A stretch of DNA of 64,000 nt from Bacillus swezeyi (GCF_001969815.1 NZ_MRBK01000020.1:44428-108427); one strand, 5' to 3'. Positions 28,012 to 36,988 are shown, counted from the first letter of the stretch. A program made the numbers and translations. The notes: generated by a model not told the origin, from the letters alone.

Positions 28012-28853
28012 ATATCCCTGCTTTTTTTTCGGTATTGAAGCGGCGGGATGCCGACGATGTCTTTAAAGACTTTATTGAAATGGCTGATATGTTTAAACCC
28101 GGTTTCTTCAGCGATATTCAAGATCTTCTCGTCCGTGTCCCGAAGATATTTTTTCGCTTCGCGTATTCTGATGTGCCGAATATATTCAGGAAGGTGAAAG
28201 CCTGTCACTTTTTTAAACACCCTGCTTAAGTAGGAAGGGCTGATAAAAAAAAGTTCGGCCAATCCGTTTAATGTGAGCGTTTCTTGAAAGCTGTCATGAA
28301 TGTATGAAGCAATTTCAGAGATTTTTTCATCCATTGGATGAAGCGGACAGGTCTCGTTTTGCCTGCCGCTGATCAGGGTTCGGTAAATGGTGAACAGCAA
28401 TTGAAGCAGTAAAGCTCTGACAACATCTTCATATCCTTCTTTTTTCAGTCTGCATTCCTTCTTTATTTCCATAAGCAAATGCTCAACAGATGTCTGATCA
28501 CGCAGGGTGAAGGAGACGACATTTGTACTCTCCGGAAACGGAAGGAGCGGAAAATGACTGCAATGAAGAAAAGGCTCAATGAAATCATGAGAAAAATTAA
28601 TTAAGATGCGCTCAAATTCTTGAACTTCTGTACTGGAGGTTCTGTGCAGGTCATGGGGATTAATGATGATCATGCTGCCTTTTTCAGCTTTATACACGCT
28701 TTGATTGATAAAATAGGTGCGTTCTCCGTTCAGCAAATAATACAGTTCATAGCTTTCGTGGACATGTGGCGCGTTCATCTCGGTAAATCCTTTTCTTTGC
28801 ATATATTGAATCGAAAAAGAATGCTCGGCGATAAAATATTTTGGATGAAGCAT
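28008..28853 (-). CDS. AraC-family regulator
   Basis: 281 residues with an N-terminal cupin-like sugar-binding domain (HVHESYELYYLLNG, HDLHRTS) and a C-terminal double helix-turn-helix (about 185-280, LNGLAELFFISPSYLSRVFKK and IAEETGFKHISHFNKVFK). Start ATG at 28853 follows GGAGG. Longer frame to 28979 overlaps the divergent lipoprotein gene and has no site. Probably an activator for the GH43 genes and the lipoprotein in response to a pentose oligosaccharide. Confidence 0.88.
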   Translation of the reverse strand: MLHPKYFIAEHSFSIQYMQRKGFTEMNAPHVHESYELYYLLNGERTYFINQSVYKAEKGSMIIINPHDLHRTSSTEVQEFERILINFSHDFIEPFLHCSHFPLLPFPESTNVVSFTLRDQTSVEHLLMEIKKECRLKKEGYEDVVRALLLQLLFTIYRTLISGRQNETCPLHPMDEKISEIASYIHDSFQETLTLNGLAELFFISPSYLSRVFKKVTGFHLPEYIRHIRIREAKKYLRDTDEKILNIAEETGFKHISHFNKVFKDIVGIPPLQYRKKSRDI

Positions 28854-28869
28854 CGGGCATTCCTCCTTT

Positions 28870-28883
28870 TGAAAACGTTTTCC
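28870..28883. promoter_or_regulatory. cre-like site between araC-type gene and lipoprotein
   Basis: TGAAAACGTTTTCC matches the CcpA cre consensus at 13 of 14 positions and lies in the 53-nt gap between divergent starts. Suggests catabolite repression of this sugar locus. Confidence 0.72.
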
Positions 28884-28906
28884 AATCAAGGGATGGGGGA
28901 AATCAT

Positions 28907-30382
28907 ATGAAGAGGTTTTTTTGTCTGATCTTAATTTTCGCTTTATCAGCCGGCTGTGCTCATCAGCAGCAGGCGTCAACGAAAGAGGGAGAGGTGCTTG
29001 AGCTTGACTGGCTAATCCCGCTGCACACGCCGCAGCCGCCGAAAGATAAAGCGCTGAAAATCATTGAAGAAAAAACGAATACAAAGCTTCGTCTCATCTG
29101 GGTTCCGGATTCAACAAAAGAAGAAAGGATCAATACAACGCTTGCCGGCGGAAGTATGCCTAAAATCATCACATTGCCGAATCTTGAAGATTCAGCTGTT
29201 GTAAACGCGTTGCGGTCAGGGATGTTTTGGGAAATCGGCCCGTATTTAAAAGACTATCCGAATTTGAAACATCTTGATAAAACTATTTTAAAAAATATCT
29301 CGGTTGATGGCAAAGTTTACGGGATTTATAGAGAAAGGCCTTTGGCGAGACAGGGGGTTGTGATACGAAAAGACTGGCTTGACAATCTCGGTTTGGACAT
29401 GCCTGAGACCGCAGATGATATTTATCAAATAGCAAAAGCATTCACAAAACAGGACCCTGACCAGAATGGAAAGGATGACACGATCGGTCTTGCCGACCGC
29501 AATGATTTGACATTCGGAGCCTTCAAAACCCTGGCATCATATTTTGGAGCGCCTAATGAGTGGGGGACGGCCCAAGACGGGAGCCTGTTTCCCGATTTCA
29601 AAAGCGGCGCTTACAAAGAGACAATGAAATATATGAAAAGGTTTTATGACGAAGGGCTGATGAACCGGGATTTTGCGGTTACAAGCAAAACGCAGCAGCA
29701 GGAATTATTCATTCAGGGAAAAGCGGGGATTTATATCGGAGCAATGAGCGACGCGATGAATCTGCGTGATCAGGGGCTTGGCTTGAACTCCGATTTTCAG
29801 ATCGATATCATAAACCGAATCAAGGGTCCGGACGGCAGAGAGCATACATGGGCGCTCGGGGGCCATGGCGGAATGTTCGCCATTTCTAAATCAAGCGTCA
29901 AGACAGAAGAAGAAGTGAAGAAAATCCTCGCATTTTTTGACCGAATCGCCGAAGAAGACCTTAACAATTTAATGTTATACGGAATCGAAGGCGTCCATTA
30001 TGAAAAAAAGGGAGACGATGGCTATTTTCGAAAACAAGAAAACTATCATTTATGGGAAACGGAAATTCAGCCGCTGAATCAGCTGATCGGCGTCAATAAA
30101 CAATCTTTAAAAAGCGCTGAAGATCCGCTGCGCGCAAAAAACGAAAGACTTGAAGAAGACAATCGTTCCATCGCCGTCTTGAATCCGGCGGAACCGCTTT
30201 ACTCTGCGGTACAGACGGCCAGGGGTACAGAATTAAAAAAGATTATCGATGATGCGGCATTTCAATTTATTCTCGGGGAAATAGATGAAAAAGGCTTTGA
30301 TCAGGCCGTCGGGAAATGGGAGAAACAGGGCGGCGGAGAGATGATCAGAGAGCTGAATGAGGATCGTCAGCATCAGAAATAA
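28907..30382 (+). CDS. Extracellular solute-binding lipoprotein (LplA/YtcQ type)
   Basis: 491 residues. Signal peptide with lipobox LSAGC (Cys about 19), then a family-1-like sugar-binding fold of the large LplA/YtcQ group (PLARQGVVIRKDWLDNLGLDMP, a DQNGKDDTIGL calcium-like loop). It should sit on the outer face of the membrane and hand complex oligosaccharides to an ABC importer. No permease or ATPase gene is next to it, so its partners must be elsewhere (LplB/YtcP-type permeases with the MsmX ATPase are candidates) or lost. ATG at 28907 with GGGGGA upstream. Confidence 0.85.
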   Translation: MKRFFCLILIFALSAGCAHQQQASTKEGEVLELDWLIPLHTPQPPKDKALKIIEEKTNTKLRLIWVPDSTKEERINTTLAGGSMPKIITLPNLEDSAVVNALRSGMFWEIGPYLKDYPNLKHLDKTILKNISVDGKVYGIYRERPLARQGVVIRKDWLDNLGLDMPETADDIYQIAKAFTKQDPDQNGKDDTIGLADRNDLTFGAFKTLASYFGAPNEWGTAQDGSLFPDFKSGAYKETMKYMKRFYDEGLMNRDFAVTSKTQQQELFIQGKAGIYIGAMSDAMNLRDQGLGLNSDFQIDIINRIKGPDGREHTWALGGHGGMFAISKSSVKTEEEVKKILAFFDRIAEEDLNNLMLYGIEGVHYEKKGDDGYFRKQENYHLWETEIQPLNQLIGVNKQSLKSAEDPLRAKNERLEEDNRSIAVLNPAEPLYSAVQTARGTELKKIIDDAAFQFILGEIDEKGFDQAVGKWEKQGGGEMIRELNEDRQHQK

Positions 30383-30390
30383 AATGTGAA

Positions 30391-30426
30391 AAACCCTTTC
30401 CTGAGCGAATGGCGGAAAGGGTTTTT
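30391..30426. terminator. Terminator after lipoprotein gene
   Basis: AAACCCTTTCC/GGAAAGGGTTT stem flanked by A and T runs. Bidirectional; it also serves the TetR remnant. Confidence 0.88.
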
Positions 30427-30439
30427 GGACCGCGGACAA

Positions 30440-30715
30440 TCACCGTACTTGCAGAACGTGCTTCAAATAGTTTGTCAATGCCTCGATCTGGCCCGCTGTA
30501 TCAGCCTTTGTTTTTCCTAAATAAATCGTCTGCATGATGATGGCGTCGTTTGTACTGATGAAAAATTTCACGATTGTTTCCAGCGGCTGAAGAGGATGAA
30601 ATTCACCGCTGTCCGTGCCTTTCTGCAACAGTTCTGTGAAATAGCTGACAATATCCAAGTGTAAATTCTTTAAATATTTTGAAATAAACAATATAATTCC
30701 ATAAGAGAAAGAGGA
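30440..30715 (-). pseudogene. TetR-family regulator, 5'-truncated remnant
   Basis: Only the C-terminal ligand-binding part remains (about 90 codons; ATG-internal 83 residues with LHLDIVSYFTELLQKGTDSGEF and TNYLKHVLQVR). The DNA-binding N-terminal half and any start signal are missing: upstream the frame runs into a stop at 30716-30718. Cannot act as a repressor. It may derive from the TetR gene that lies in this neighbourhood in B. subtilis (yfiR), but I cannot prove the identity. Confidence 0.78.
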
Positions 30716-31067
30716 TCACCTCATTTTCATTTATCCGCTCTGGTGGGGAGGAATGCCGGCGATTTTAAAAGGCTTCATAGACCGCGTGTTTGTTTCCGGT
30801 GAAGCCTATACATATCAAGGAAAGCTGCCAAAAGGATTGCTGAAGGCGCGCACGGCTTCGGTTTACTATACGGCTGACGCTCCTGGCTGGTACTTGCGGC
30901 TTTGGCGGCGTGATGCGGATTGGATTACAGCAAAAGACGCCATTTTAAAATTTTGCGGTGTACGCCAAGTGAGGCGCATGCTGTTTCCGAGTGTAAAGGT
31001 TAGCTCAGAGGAAAAACGGAAAAAATGGCTTGATCGTGTATATCGGTCGGCATCATTTGAAGGGTGA
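30705..31067 (+). pseudogene. NAD(P)H quinone oxidoreductase, 5'-truncated remnant
   Basis: Flavodoxin-like quinone reductase fragment: the frame opens right after a stop at 30702 and reads EDHLIFIYPLWWGGMPAILKGF, the middle of the YwrO/MdaB family fold, and continues to a normal C-terminus. About 70 N-terminal residues including the FMN phosphate loop are missing. An ATG at 30753 lies inside the conserved core and is not a true start. Together with the TetR fragment, whose break lies at the same point, this marks a deletion. Confidence 0.8.
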
Positions 31068-31080
31068 GGTGTATTAGCAG

Positions 31081-31701
31081 ATGACAAAGAATCTGAAATG
31101 GCTGGACTGGGCAAAGGAAATGCAGGCAATCGCCCAAGCGGGGCTTGCCTATACAAAAGATGAATTTGATAAAGAACGCTTTGAGAGACTTCGCGACTTA
31201 AGCTGTGAAATTATCGCTGAGTATTCAGATGCCGGTTTTTTAAAAGTGAAAGACCTTTTTGCAGGCGAGTCAGGCTATCAAACGCCTAAAGTTGATGTCA
31301 GAGCCGTCATTTTTAAAGAAGAGCAGCTGCTCTTCGTACAGGAAAAAGCAGACGGGAAATGGGCGCTGCCGGGAGGATGGGCCGATATCGGACTTTCTCC
31401 GAAAGAAATCGCCGTCAAGGAAACGCTTGAAGAGACAGGCTTTAAAGTACAAGCGCAAAAGCTTTTAGCTGTCATGGATAAAAAATGCCACAATCATCCG
31501 CCTTCCGCATTTCATGTGTATAAAATGTTTATAGCCTGTGACATTGTTGGCGGAGAGGCTGCCGCCGGAATGGAAACGAAAAACATCGGTTTTTTCCCGC
31601 TGGAGCACTTGCCTGAATTATCAGAAGCCAGAAATACATATGAGCAGATCAAATTTCTGTTTGAGGAAAAAAGCGATTCCGGTAGGGTGTACTGTGATTA
31701 A
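31081..31701 (+). CDS. Nudix hydrolase with N-terminal NUDIX-associated domain (YjhB-like)
   Basis: 206 residues. An N-terminal helical domain (about 1-65, LKWLDWAKEMQAIAQAGL) typical of the YjhB group precedes a Nudix fold. The Nudix box (about 98-122) reads GGWADIGLSPKEIAVKETLEETGF: the first Glu is Leu and the Arg is Lys, while the EExG metal core is kept. That deviation is common in this subgroup. Substrate unknown, probably a nucleoside-diphosphate compound. Start ATG is weakly preceded by GAGGTG. 14 nt later the yfiT gene starts. Confidence 0.85.
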   Translation: MTKNLKWLDWAKEMQAIAQAGLAYTKDEFDKERFERLRDLSCEIIAEYSDAGFLKVKDLFAGESGYQTPKVDVRAVIFKEEQLLFVQEKADGKWALPGGWADIGLSPKEIAVKETLEETGFKVQAQKLLAVMDKKCHNHPPSAFHVYKMFIACDIVGGEAAAGMETKNIGFFPLEHLPELSEARNTYEQIKFLFEEKSDSGRVYCD

Positions 31702-31714
31702 AGGGGGAGTGATA

Positions 31715-32245
31715 TTGGAACAGCTGAAATATCCAATCGGAGCCTTTACCGCGCCCTTTCAGATGGACAAAAGGAAACGGGCTGATTTGATTAAGGCGCT
31801 GAGGCAAGCGCCTGCATTACTGAAAGAAGCCGTGTCAGGCTTGAGTGAGACACAGCTGGACACACCTTATCGAAAAGGAGGCTGGACAGTCCGGCAAGTC
31901 GTCCATCATATCGCTGACAGCCACATCAATGGTTATCTTCGCTGTAAACTGGCATTGACGGAAAAAACGCCGCTGATCCGAACATTTGATGAACAAAAGT
32001 GGTCGGAGCTGACTGATGCAAAGACATTTGATCCACACTTGTCAATCGTGCTTTTAGAGGCGCTGCATCAGCGCTGGGCTGACCTTTTTGAAGCCTTGGA
32101 AGACGCGGATTTTGAAAAAGCGTACCTTCATCCCGACAGCCGGGAAGAGATCAGACTCTATCATGCCCTTGCACTCTATGTGTGGCATTCGAAACACCAT
32201 ATCGCCCATATTTCATCGCTTCGTGACAGAATGGGATGGAAATAA
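31715..32245 (+). CDS. yfiT: YfiT, DinB-fold metal-dependent hydrolase / thiol transferase
   Basis: 176 residues, four-helix DinB superfamily. The three metal-binding histidines are in VVHHIADSH (about 65) and WHSKHHIAHI (about 155-160). YfiT-type proteins are nickel/zinc enzymes grouped with bacillithiol transferases. Start is TTG 31715 after AAGGGGGAG, giving MEQLKYPIG, the same as the known N-terminus. A longer frame from 31538 overlaps the Nudix gene and is not used. Followed by a strong terminator. Confidence 0.9.
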   Translation: MEQLKYPIGAFTAPFQMDKRKRADLIKALRQAPALLKEAVSGLSETQLDTPYRKGGWTVRQVVHHIADSHINGYLRCKLALTEKTPLIRTFDEQKWSELTDAKTFDPHLSIVLLEALHQRWADLFEALEDADFEKAYLHPDSREEIRLYHALALYVWHSKHHIAHISSLRDRMGWK

Positions 32246-32247
32246 GA

Positions 32248-32273
32248 AAACGCGCCGCGGCGCGTTTTTTTCT
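32248..32273 (+). terminator. Terminator after yfiT
   Basis: AACGCGCCGCGGCGCGTT self-complementary stem followed by T run. Confidence 0.88.
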
Positions 32274-32445
32274 TTATAAAAGATCGTTAAAGCTGAGGTG
32301 GGGAGAGGACACCTGTGGGCACCGCTTTTTTTTGCTGGTGATTTGCAGTAAGATAATGAGGGTATCACCCAATAACACCTGAAATATGCCGTTTTGTTTC
32401 AACATGTTCGGCATGAATGGATTGCAATGGAGAGAAGTGGTTTTT

Positions 32446-34998
32446 ATGAAAAAATATGCGCTGTCAGTTTTAAGAATCGTATTTCCCGCGGCTGTTCTGC
32501 TGTTTGTCATTTATCAAGCAAAAAAAGAGCTGGCCGGTTTATCTTTTAAAGAGACATTTTTGATTATCAACAATGTGGAAAGAATCGACCTTTTTATATT
32601 GGTTTTTCTCGGCTTCGCTGCCATTGCGGCGATGTCTTTATATGACTTTGTTTTGGTTCGATCTCTTGGAATGCGGATATCCAAATGGAAAACGGTCAAG
32701 ATTTCATGGATCGCCAACTCATTTAACAATGTCCTTGGCTTCGGCGGGCTGTCAGGAGCCGGTTTGCGAACGATTCTTTATAAGGAGCATGTCAGCGATG
32801 TGAAAAAGCTGATCAAAGGTATCGCATGGCTAGCCTCCTCAATTCTCCTCGGCCTCTCCGTTCTCAGCATTTTCGTCCTTGTCAGGCTGCTGCCTTCAGG
32901 AGGCCTGCTTTCTGAAAAGGCTTGGGTTCTTCTGGCTGTTGCCGGAATGGCTATGATTGCGCCGGCTGCGGCCGCTGTTTTAATCATCAGAAAGAAAAGA
33001 AGCGGCGGCATTGAAAAAGGCTTAAAGCTGTCCGACTTTTTTTCGTATTTAAGTGCATCGGTTATCGAATGGCTTGCAGCCGGAACGGTGATGTATTTTT
33101 CGCTTGTGACGATGGGAATCGAGTTGGATGTCAGAACCGTGCTCGGCGTTTTTGCCATCGCTTCGGTCGGCGGAATGATCAGTCTTGTTCCCGGCGGATT
33201 CGGTTCGTTCGACCTGCTTTTTTTAATTGGCATGAACCAATTAGGGATCGATCAAGAAATCACTTTGACTGCCGTTGTCCTTTATCGGATCGCTTATTCA
33301 TTTATTCCTTTCGGGCTTGGCCTTGTTTTTGCTGCGGCTGATTTGACAGGAAATACGATGAAAAAGCTTGAGGAAAAACCGATTATTGCCCCGGCAATAG
33401 AAACGACCAACATTTTGCTGATTTTACATAGGGCATTGCTGTTCAGGCTGCTGAATGGTTCGCTTGCCGTCATTTCATTTTGCTGCGGAGCGATTGTCCT
33501 GGTTTCGGTTGCGCTGCCGATCGACAGGGTCACGCTGATACCGCATGTTTCCAAACATATGCTGACGTTTTTTAACGGCCTGTCTCTCAGCTTTGCCTTG
33601 ATATTGCTGATTCTTCCGTTGGAACTCTACAGAAGGACAAAGCGTTCTTATTATATGACGCTGACCGCTTTAGCGTTTGCTTTCGTTTTCAGCCTTTTTA
33701 AAGGCTTTAATATCAGCGCGGTTTTTCTGATTCCTCTCGTATTTATTCTGTTTATTTTATTAAGAGGGCAATTCACCAGAGAGCGGACGGTATACACATT
33801 TGGGCAAATCGCATGGGGGGCATTCATCTTTCTCTTTACCCTGTTGAACTACAATATCATTGCCTCAAAGATTTGGGAGGGGCTCGGCCATATCCTGACC
33901 AGAGATTATTTTATTCACAGTGAACGGCATGTCAACTTTGCGACCGTTTTTGCTTTATTCTTTGTACCGCTGTTTTTTGCCGTATTGATCACCATATACA
34001 ACAGAAAAACAAAAGAGGTTGGCGAAGAGCCCGATCCTGCGAAACTGGAGAAATTTTTGCAAGAAAAAGGCGGTAATGCTTTGAGCCACTTAGGTTTTTT
34101 GGGAGACAAGCGCTTTTTTTATTCCAGCGACGGGAACGCGCTGATTCAGTTTGCCAAAATCGGCCAGCGCCTCGTTGTTCTCGGCGACCCATCCGGACTA
34201 AAGGAATCCTTTCCGCTTATTTTAAAAGAATTTCTGCATCTGGCAGATCAAAAAGGATATCTCGTCACCTTCTATCAGATTGAACGGGAAGATATGGCGC
34301 TTTACCACGACTTCGGCTACCGTTTTTTCAAGCTCGGAGAAGAGGCGATTGTCGATCTCGACACGTTTACGATCAGCGGCAAAAAACGGGCCGGCTTAAG
34401 AGCGATATACAATCGTTTTGAAAGGGAGGGGTATACGTTTCATGTCGAAGAACCTCCATTTTCCCAAGAATTCCTTCATGAACTGCGGCACATATCTGAT
34501 GAATGGCTCGGACGAAAAAAAGAAAAAGGCTTTTCACTAGGGTTTTTTAAAGAAGAATATTTGCAAAAAGCGCCAATTGCTGTATTAAAAGATGAAGCAG
34601 GCGAAATCATCGCATTTATGAATATCATGCCGATGTACCGTGAAGGTGAAATGTCCATCGATTTGATGCGCTACTCGGAAAAAGCGCCAAAAGGAATCAT
34701 GGATGCGCTGTTCATCTATTTATTTCAATGGGGAAAAGAGCAGGGCTACACGGCATTCAATATGGGAATGGCTCCTTTATCAAATGTGGGCACATCCTTG
34801 CAGTCGTTTTGGACGGAACGGCTTGCCGCCGTAATTTTCAACAATGTCAGCTATATGTACAGTTTCAGCGGCCTGCGGTCCTTTAAAGAAAAATATAAGC
34901 CGGTATGGCGGGGGAAATATTTAGCCTACCGGAAAAACAGATCCCTTCCTGTGACGATGATTCTGGTGACAAGGCTGATTGGGAGAAGAGCGAAGTGA
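32446..34998 (+). CDS. mprF: MprF, phosphatidylglycerol lysyltransferase/flippase
   Basis: 850 residues. N-terminal membrane domain with about 12-14 helices (flippase part) and a C-terminal cytosolic DUF2156 domain (about 530-850) that transfers lysine from Lys-tRNA to phosphatidylglycerol. Lysyl-PG lowers surface charge and protects from cationic peptides and daptomycin. Visible blocks: SLVPGGFGSFDLLFL, GDPSGLKESF, FNMGMAPLSNVG. ATG at 32446 after GGAGAGAAG; the longer frame to 32386 is unsupported. In B. subtilis yfiY/yfiZ/yfhA follow; they are absent here. Confidence 0.95.
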   Translation: MKKYALSVLRIVFPAAVLLFVIYQAKKELAGLSFKETFLIINNVERIDLFILVFLGFAAIAAMSLYDFVLVRSLGMRISKWKTVKISWIANSFNNVLGFGGLSGAGLRTILYKEHVSDVKKLIKGIAWLASSILLGLSVLSIFVLVRLLPSGGLLSEKAWVLLAVAGMAMIAPAAAAVLIIRKKRSGGIEKGLKLSDFFSYLSASVIEWLAAGTVMYFSLVTMGIELDVRTVLGVFAIASVGGMISLVPGGFGSFDLLFLIGMNQLGIDQEITLTAVVLYRIAYSFIPFGLGLVFAAADLTGNTMKKLEEKPIIAPAIETTNILLILHRALLFRLLNGSLAVISFCCGAIVLVSVALPIDRVTLIPHVSKHMLTFFNGLSLSFALILLILPLELYRRTKRSYYMTLTALAFAFVFSLFKGFNISAVFLIPLVFILFILLRGQFTRERTVYTFGQIAWGAFIFLFTLLNYNIIASKIWEGLGHILTRDYFIHSERHVNFATVFALFFVPLFFAVLITIYNRKTKEVGEEPDPAKLEKFLQEKGGNALSHLGFLGDKRFFYSSDGNALIQFAKIGQRLVVLGDPSGLKESFPLILKEFLHLADQKGYLVTFYQIEREDMALYHDFGYRFFKLGEEAIVDLDTFTISGKKRAGLRAIYNRFEREGYTFHVEEPPFSQEFLHELRHISDEWLGRKKEKGFSLGFFKEEYLQKAPIAVLKDEAGEIIAFMNIMPMYREGEMSIDLMRYSEKAPKGIMDALFIYLFQWGKEQGYTAFNMGMAPLSNVGTSLQSFWTERLAAVIFNNVSYMYSFSGLRSFKEKYKPVWRGKYLAYRKNRSLPVTMILVTRLIGRRAK

Positions 34999-35022
34999 GA
35001 GCCGTTTGACAACGGCTCTTTT
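34999..35022 (+). terminator. Terminator after mprF
   Basis: GAGCCGTT-TGAC-AACGGCTC then TTTT, directly after the stop codon. Confidence 0.88.
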
Positions 35023-35095
35023 CGTTGTAAGGAGCGGCTTAAAACGATATACTGCAAATGACTGGAAATCGATATGGAACAAACGGGGGATGGAA

Positions 35096-35995
35096 ATGAA
35101 ACGTGTCGAAGTACTCAGATATGACGCATTCTCAAAGCTGGTGGGTAAAGGGAATCCGGCGGGGGTCGTCATTGACGCAGAGCATCTGGCTGCTGAGGAG
35201 ATGCAGCAGATCGCCGAAAAAACCGGATACAACGAAACTTCTTTTTTGCTGCCGAGCCGTTCGGCTGACATTCAGATTCGCTATTTTACGCCCGGCCATG
35301 AAATGAATTTATGCGGACATGCGACTGTGGCTTCGCTCTATGCGCTTTATGAGAAAGGCGGGGTTGAACCCGGCATGGAGCTGAAAATTGAAACAAAAGC
35401 GGGCCATCTTTCCGTTAAGACCGGTTATGATGACGTGGAAAAACGTTTTTTCGCAACATTAGAGCAGGCGCCGCCAAGCTTTCGGCCATTTACAGGAGAC
35501 CGCGCCAATTTGGCGGAAGTCCTTGGGATCAGTGAGGAAGACTTTCATGAAGCATTGCCCATCGTTTACGGAAGCACAGGGATTTGGACATTGCTTGTAC
35601 CTGTTAAAGATTTGGCGGCCTGCCGGAGGATGAAACCGGTGCAGGCTGAATTTCCGGACGTTTTAGCGGATATGCCCCGTGCATCTGTCCACCCATTCTG
35701 CTTAGAAACGATCCATCAGGACTGCCATCTTCACGGCAGACATTTTTCATCGCCTTATTCTGGAACAAGTGAAGATCCTGTTACCGGAACGGCGTCTGGC
35801 GTGATGGGCGCTTATATGAAAACGTACGGAAAAACATTCAGCAAAGAAGGGCAGACAGTGTTTCTCATCGAACAAGGCCAGGAAATCGGCAAAGACGGAA
35901 AGGTGAAAATCGAGGTCATTGAAAAAAACGGAGAAATGAAGGTGCAAATGACAGGAACCGCTGTTTTTGCGGAAAAACAAAGCTTTGAGGTGTAA
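35096..35995 (+). CDS. yfhB: YfhB, PhzF-family isomerase-like protein
   Basis: 299 residues of the PhzF/DapF fold, two similar halves. Conserved PhzF elements are seen: GNPAGVV, NETSFL with the catalytic Glu, GHATVAS and DPVTGTASG. No thiol pair as in diaminopimelate epimerase, so the PhzF-like acid-base mechanism is expected; the substrate is unknown. ATG 35096 is 6 nt after GGGGG; ATG at 35090 is in frame but touches the site. Confidence 0.88.
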   Translation: MKRVEVLRYDAFSKLVGKGNPAGVVIDAEHLAAEEMQQIAEKTGYNETSFLLPSRSADIQIRYFTPGHEMNLCGHATVASLYALYEKGGVEPGMELKIETKAGHLSVKTGYDDVEKRFFATLEQAPPSFRPFTGDRANLAEVLGISEEDFHEALPIVYGSTGIWTLLVPVKDLAACRRMKPVQAEFPDVLADMPRASVHPFCLETIHQDCHLHGRHFSSPYSGTSEDPVTGTASGVMGAYMKTYGKTFSKEGQTVFLIEQGQEIGKDGKVKIEVIEKNGEMKVQMTGTAVFAEKQSFEV

Positions 35996-36002
35996 TAGGC
36001 CG

Positions 36003-36028
36003 GCGCTCGGATAGAGCGCTGTCTTTTT
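36003..36028 (+). terminator. Terminator after yfhB
   Basis: GCGCTC/GAGCGC stem followed by a T-rich tail. Confidence 0.68.
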
Positions 36029-36045
36029 TATGGAATGGATGATGA

Positions 36046-36095
36046 TTGCAAACCTGAAAATAAAACTTTATAATCAAAAATGATAATCATTTTCA
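36046..36095 (+). promoter_or_regulatory. yfhC promoter with Fur box
   Basis: TTGCAA (36046-36051), 17 nt, TATAAT (36069-36074). Immediately downstream TGATAATCATTTTCA (36081-36095) matches the 15-bp Fur core at 14 positions. Indicates iron repression. Confidence 0.88.
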
Positions 36096-36112
36096 TTTAA
36101 GGGGGCGGCAAA

Positions 36113-36691
36113 ATGAACGACACTTTGCAGACTCAAAGTATACGCGATTGCGTCAGAAATAGAAGAACGATTCGTAAATTTAAGCAGGATCCGGTACCTA
36201 AAGAAATGGTCATTGAGCTGCTGGAAGATGCGGTTTATGCTCCGAATCACCGGCTGACAGAGCCGTGGCGGTTTATTTATATCGGGTCGGAAAGCGGAAA
36301 AAAGAAGCATGCCGACAATTTAAAAGCAGCATTTAAAGAGCTTAAGCCGAATATGAAAGAGGAACAAATCCAAAAGTTCAGGGAGCATATCTTAAGTGTT
36401 CCGGCTTTTCTGTTTGTCATGATGAAAGAAGACGAAAATGAGCGGATCAGAAAGGATGACTTCGCGGCCGTCAGCTGTTTGATCCAAAACTTTCAGCTGC
36501 TTGCCTGGGAAAAAGGCATCGGCATGGTATGGAAAAGCGGAGAAGTGCTCTACAGCCAAACGCTTCATCAATTAATGGGGCTGCACAGTGATGAACGGGT
36601 TGCCGCTTTATTGCAGATCGGATACCCGGCGGAAATTCCTAATGGGGAAAAACGCACGCCGGCGGCGCAGCTATTGACTGAAATTTTATAA
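36113..36691 (+). CDS. yfhC: YfhC, nitroreductase-family protein
   Basis: 192-residue FMN-dependent nitroreductase fold (RNRRTIRKF for the phosphate, VYAPNHRLTEPWRFI, KGIGMVWKSG). Natural substrate unknown. The Fur box in its promoter links it to iron limitation, consistent with the B. subtilis Fur regulon as I recall it. GGGGGCGG upstream of the ATG. Confidence 0.9.
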   Translation: MNDTLQTQSIRDCVRNRRTIRKFKQDPVPKEMVIELLEDAVYAPNHRLTEPWRFIYIGSESGKKKHADNLKAAFKELKPNMKEEQIQKFREHILSVPAFLFVMMKEDENERIRKDDFAAVSCLIQNFQLLAWEKGIGMVWKSGEVLYSQTLHQLMGLHSDERVAALLQIGYPAEIPNGEKRTPAAQLLTEIL

Positions 36692-36725
36692 AAAAGAAAG
36701 CCCGGCAGCTCCGGGCTTTCTCTAT
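36691..36725. terminator. Bidirectional terminator between yfhC and yfhD
   Basis: GAAAGCCCGG-CAGCT-CCGGGCTTTC with A and T runs on both sides. Confidence 0.92.
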
Positions 36726-36726
36726 G

Positions 36727-36921
36727 CTACTTTGATTGCCGCTGCTCCGCGCGCTTGTCGGCCGCCTGCATGCGGGCCTGGGCTTCGCGGTCATCCTGAT
36801 CTGCGAGTTCTGCTGAATATTCCTCATAAACACCGTCAGTTTCTTTTTTATACTGATCAGGGACTTGCGGAAGCTTTTGTTTATTTTTATCCCGGTTTTT
36901 GTGGATTGCATTTCTGCCCAT
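36727..36921 (-). CDS. yfhD: YfhD family small charged protein
   Basis: 64 residues, very hydrophilic (MGRNAIHKNRDKNKQKLPQ, YEEYSAELADQDD), matching Bacillus YfhD. Probably a sporulation-related protein, function unknown. ATG 36921 lies after GAGGAGTG. An upstream ATG at 36939 has no site. Ends against the yfhC terminator. Confidence 0.88.
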   Translation of the reverse strand: MGRNAIHKNRDKNKQKLPQVPDQYKKETDGVYEEYSAELADQDDREAQARMQAADKRAEQRQSK

Positions 36922-36988
36922 GTGATCACTCCTCATCAATAATCAGCCGGTCGTGATTATTGTTCGCTGATCAGACAGCCGCTATGCA

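Noticed and set aside
30753..31067. ATG at 30753 as a real start of a small quinone reductase
   Set aside because: The ATG lies inside the conserved WWGGMPA core, and the family signature continues upstream to the deletion point.
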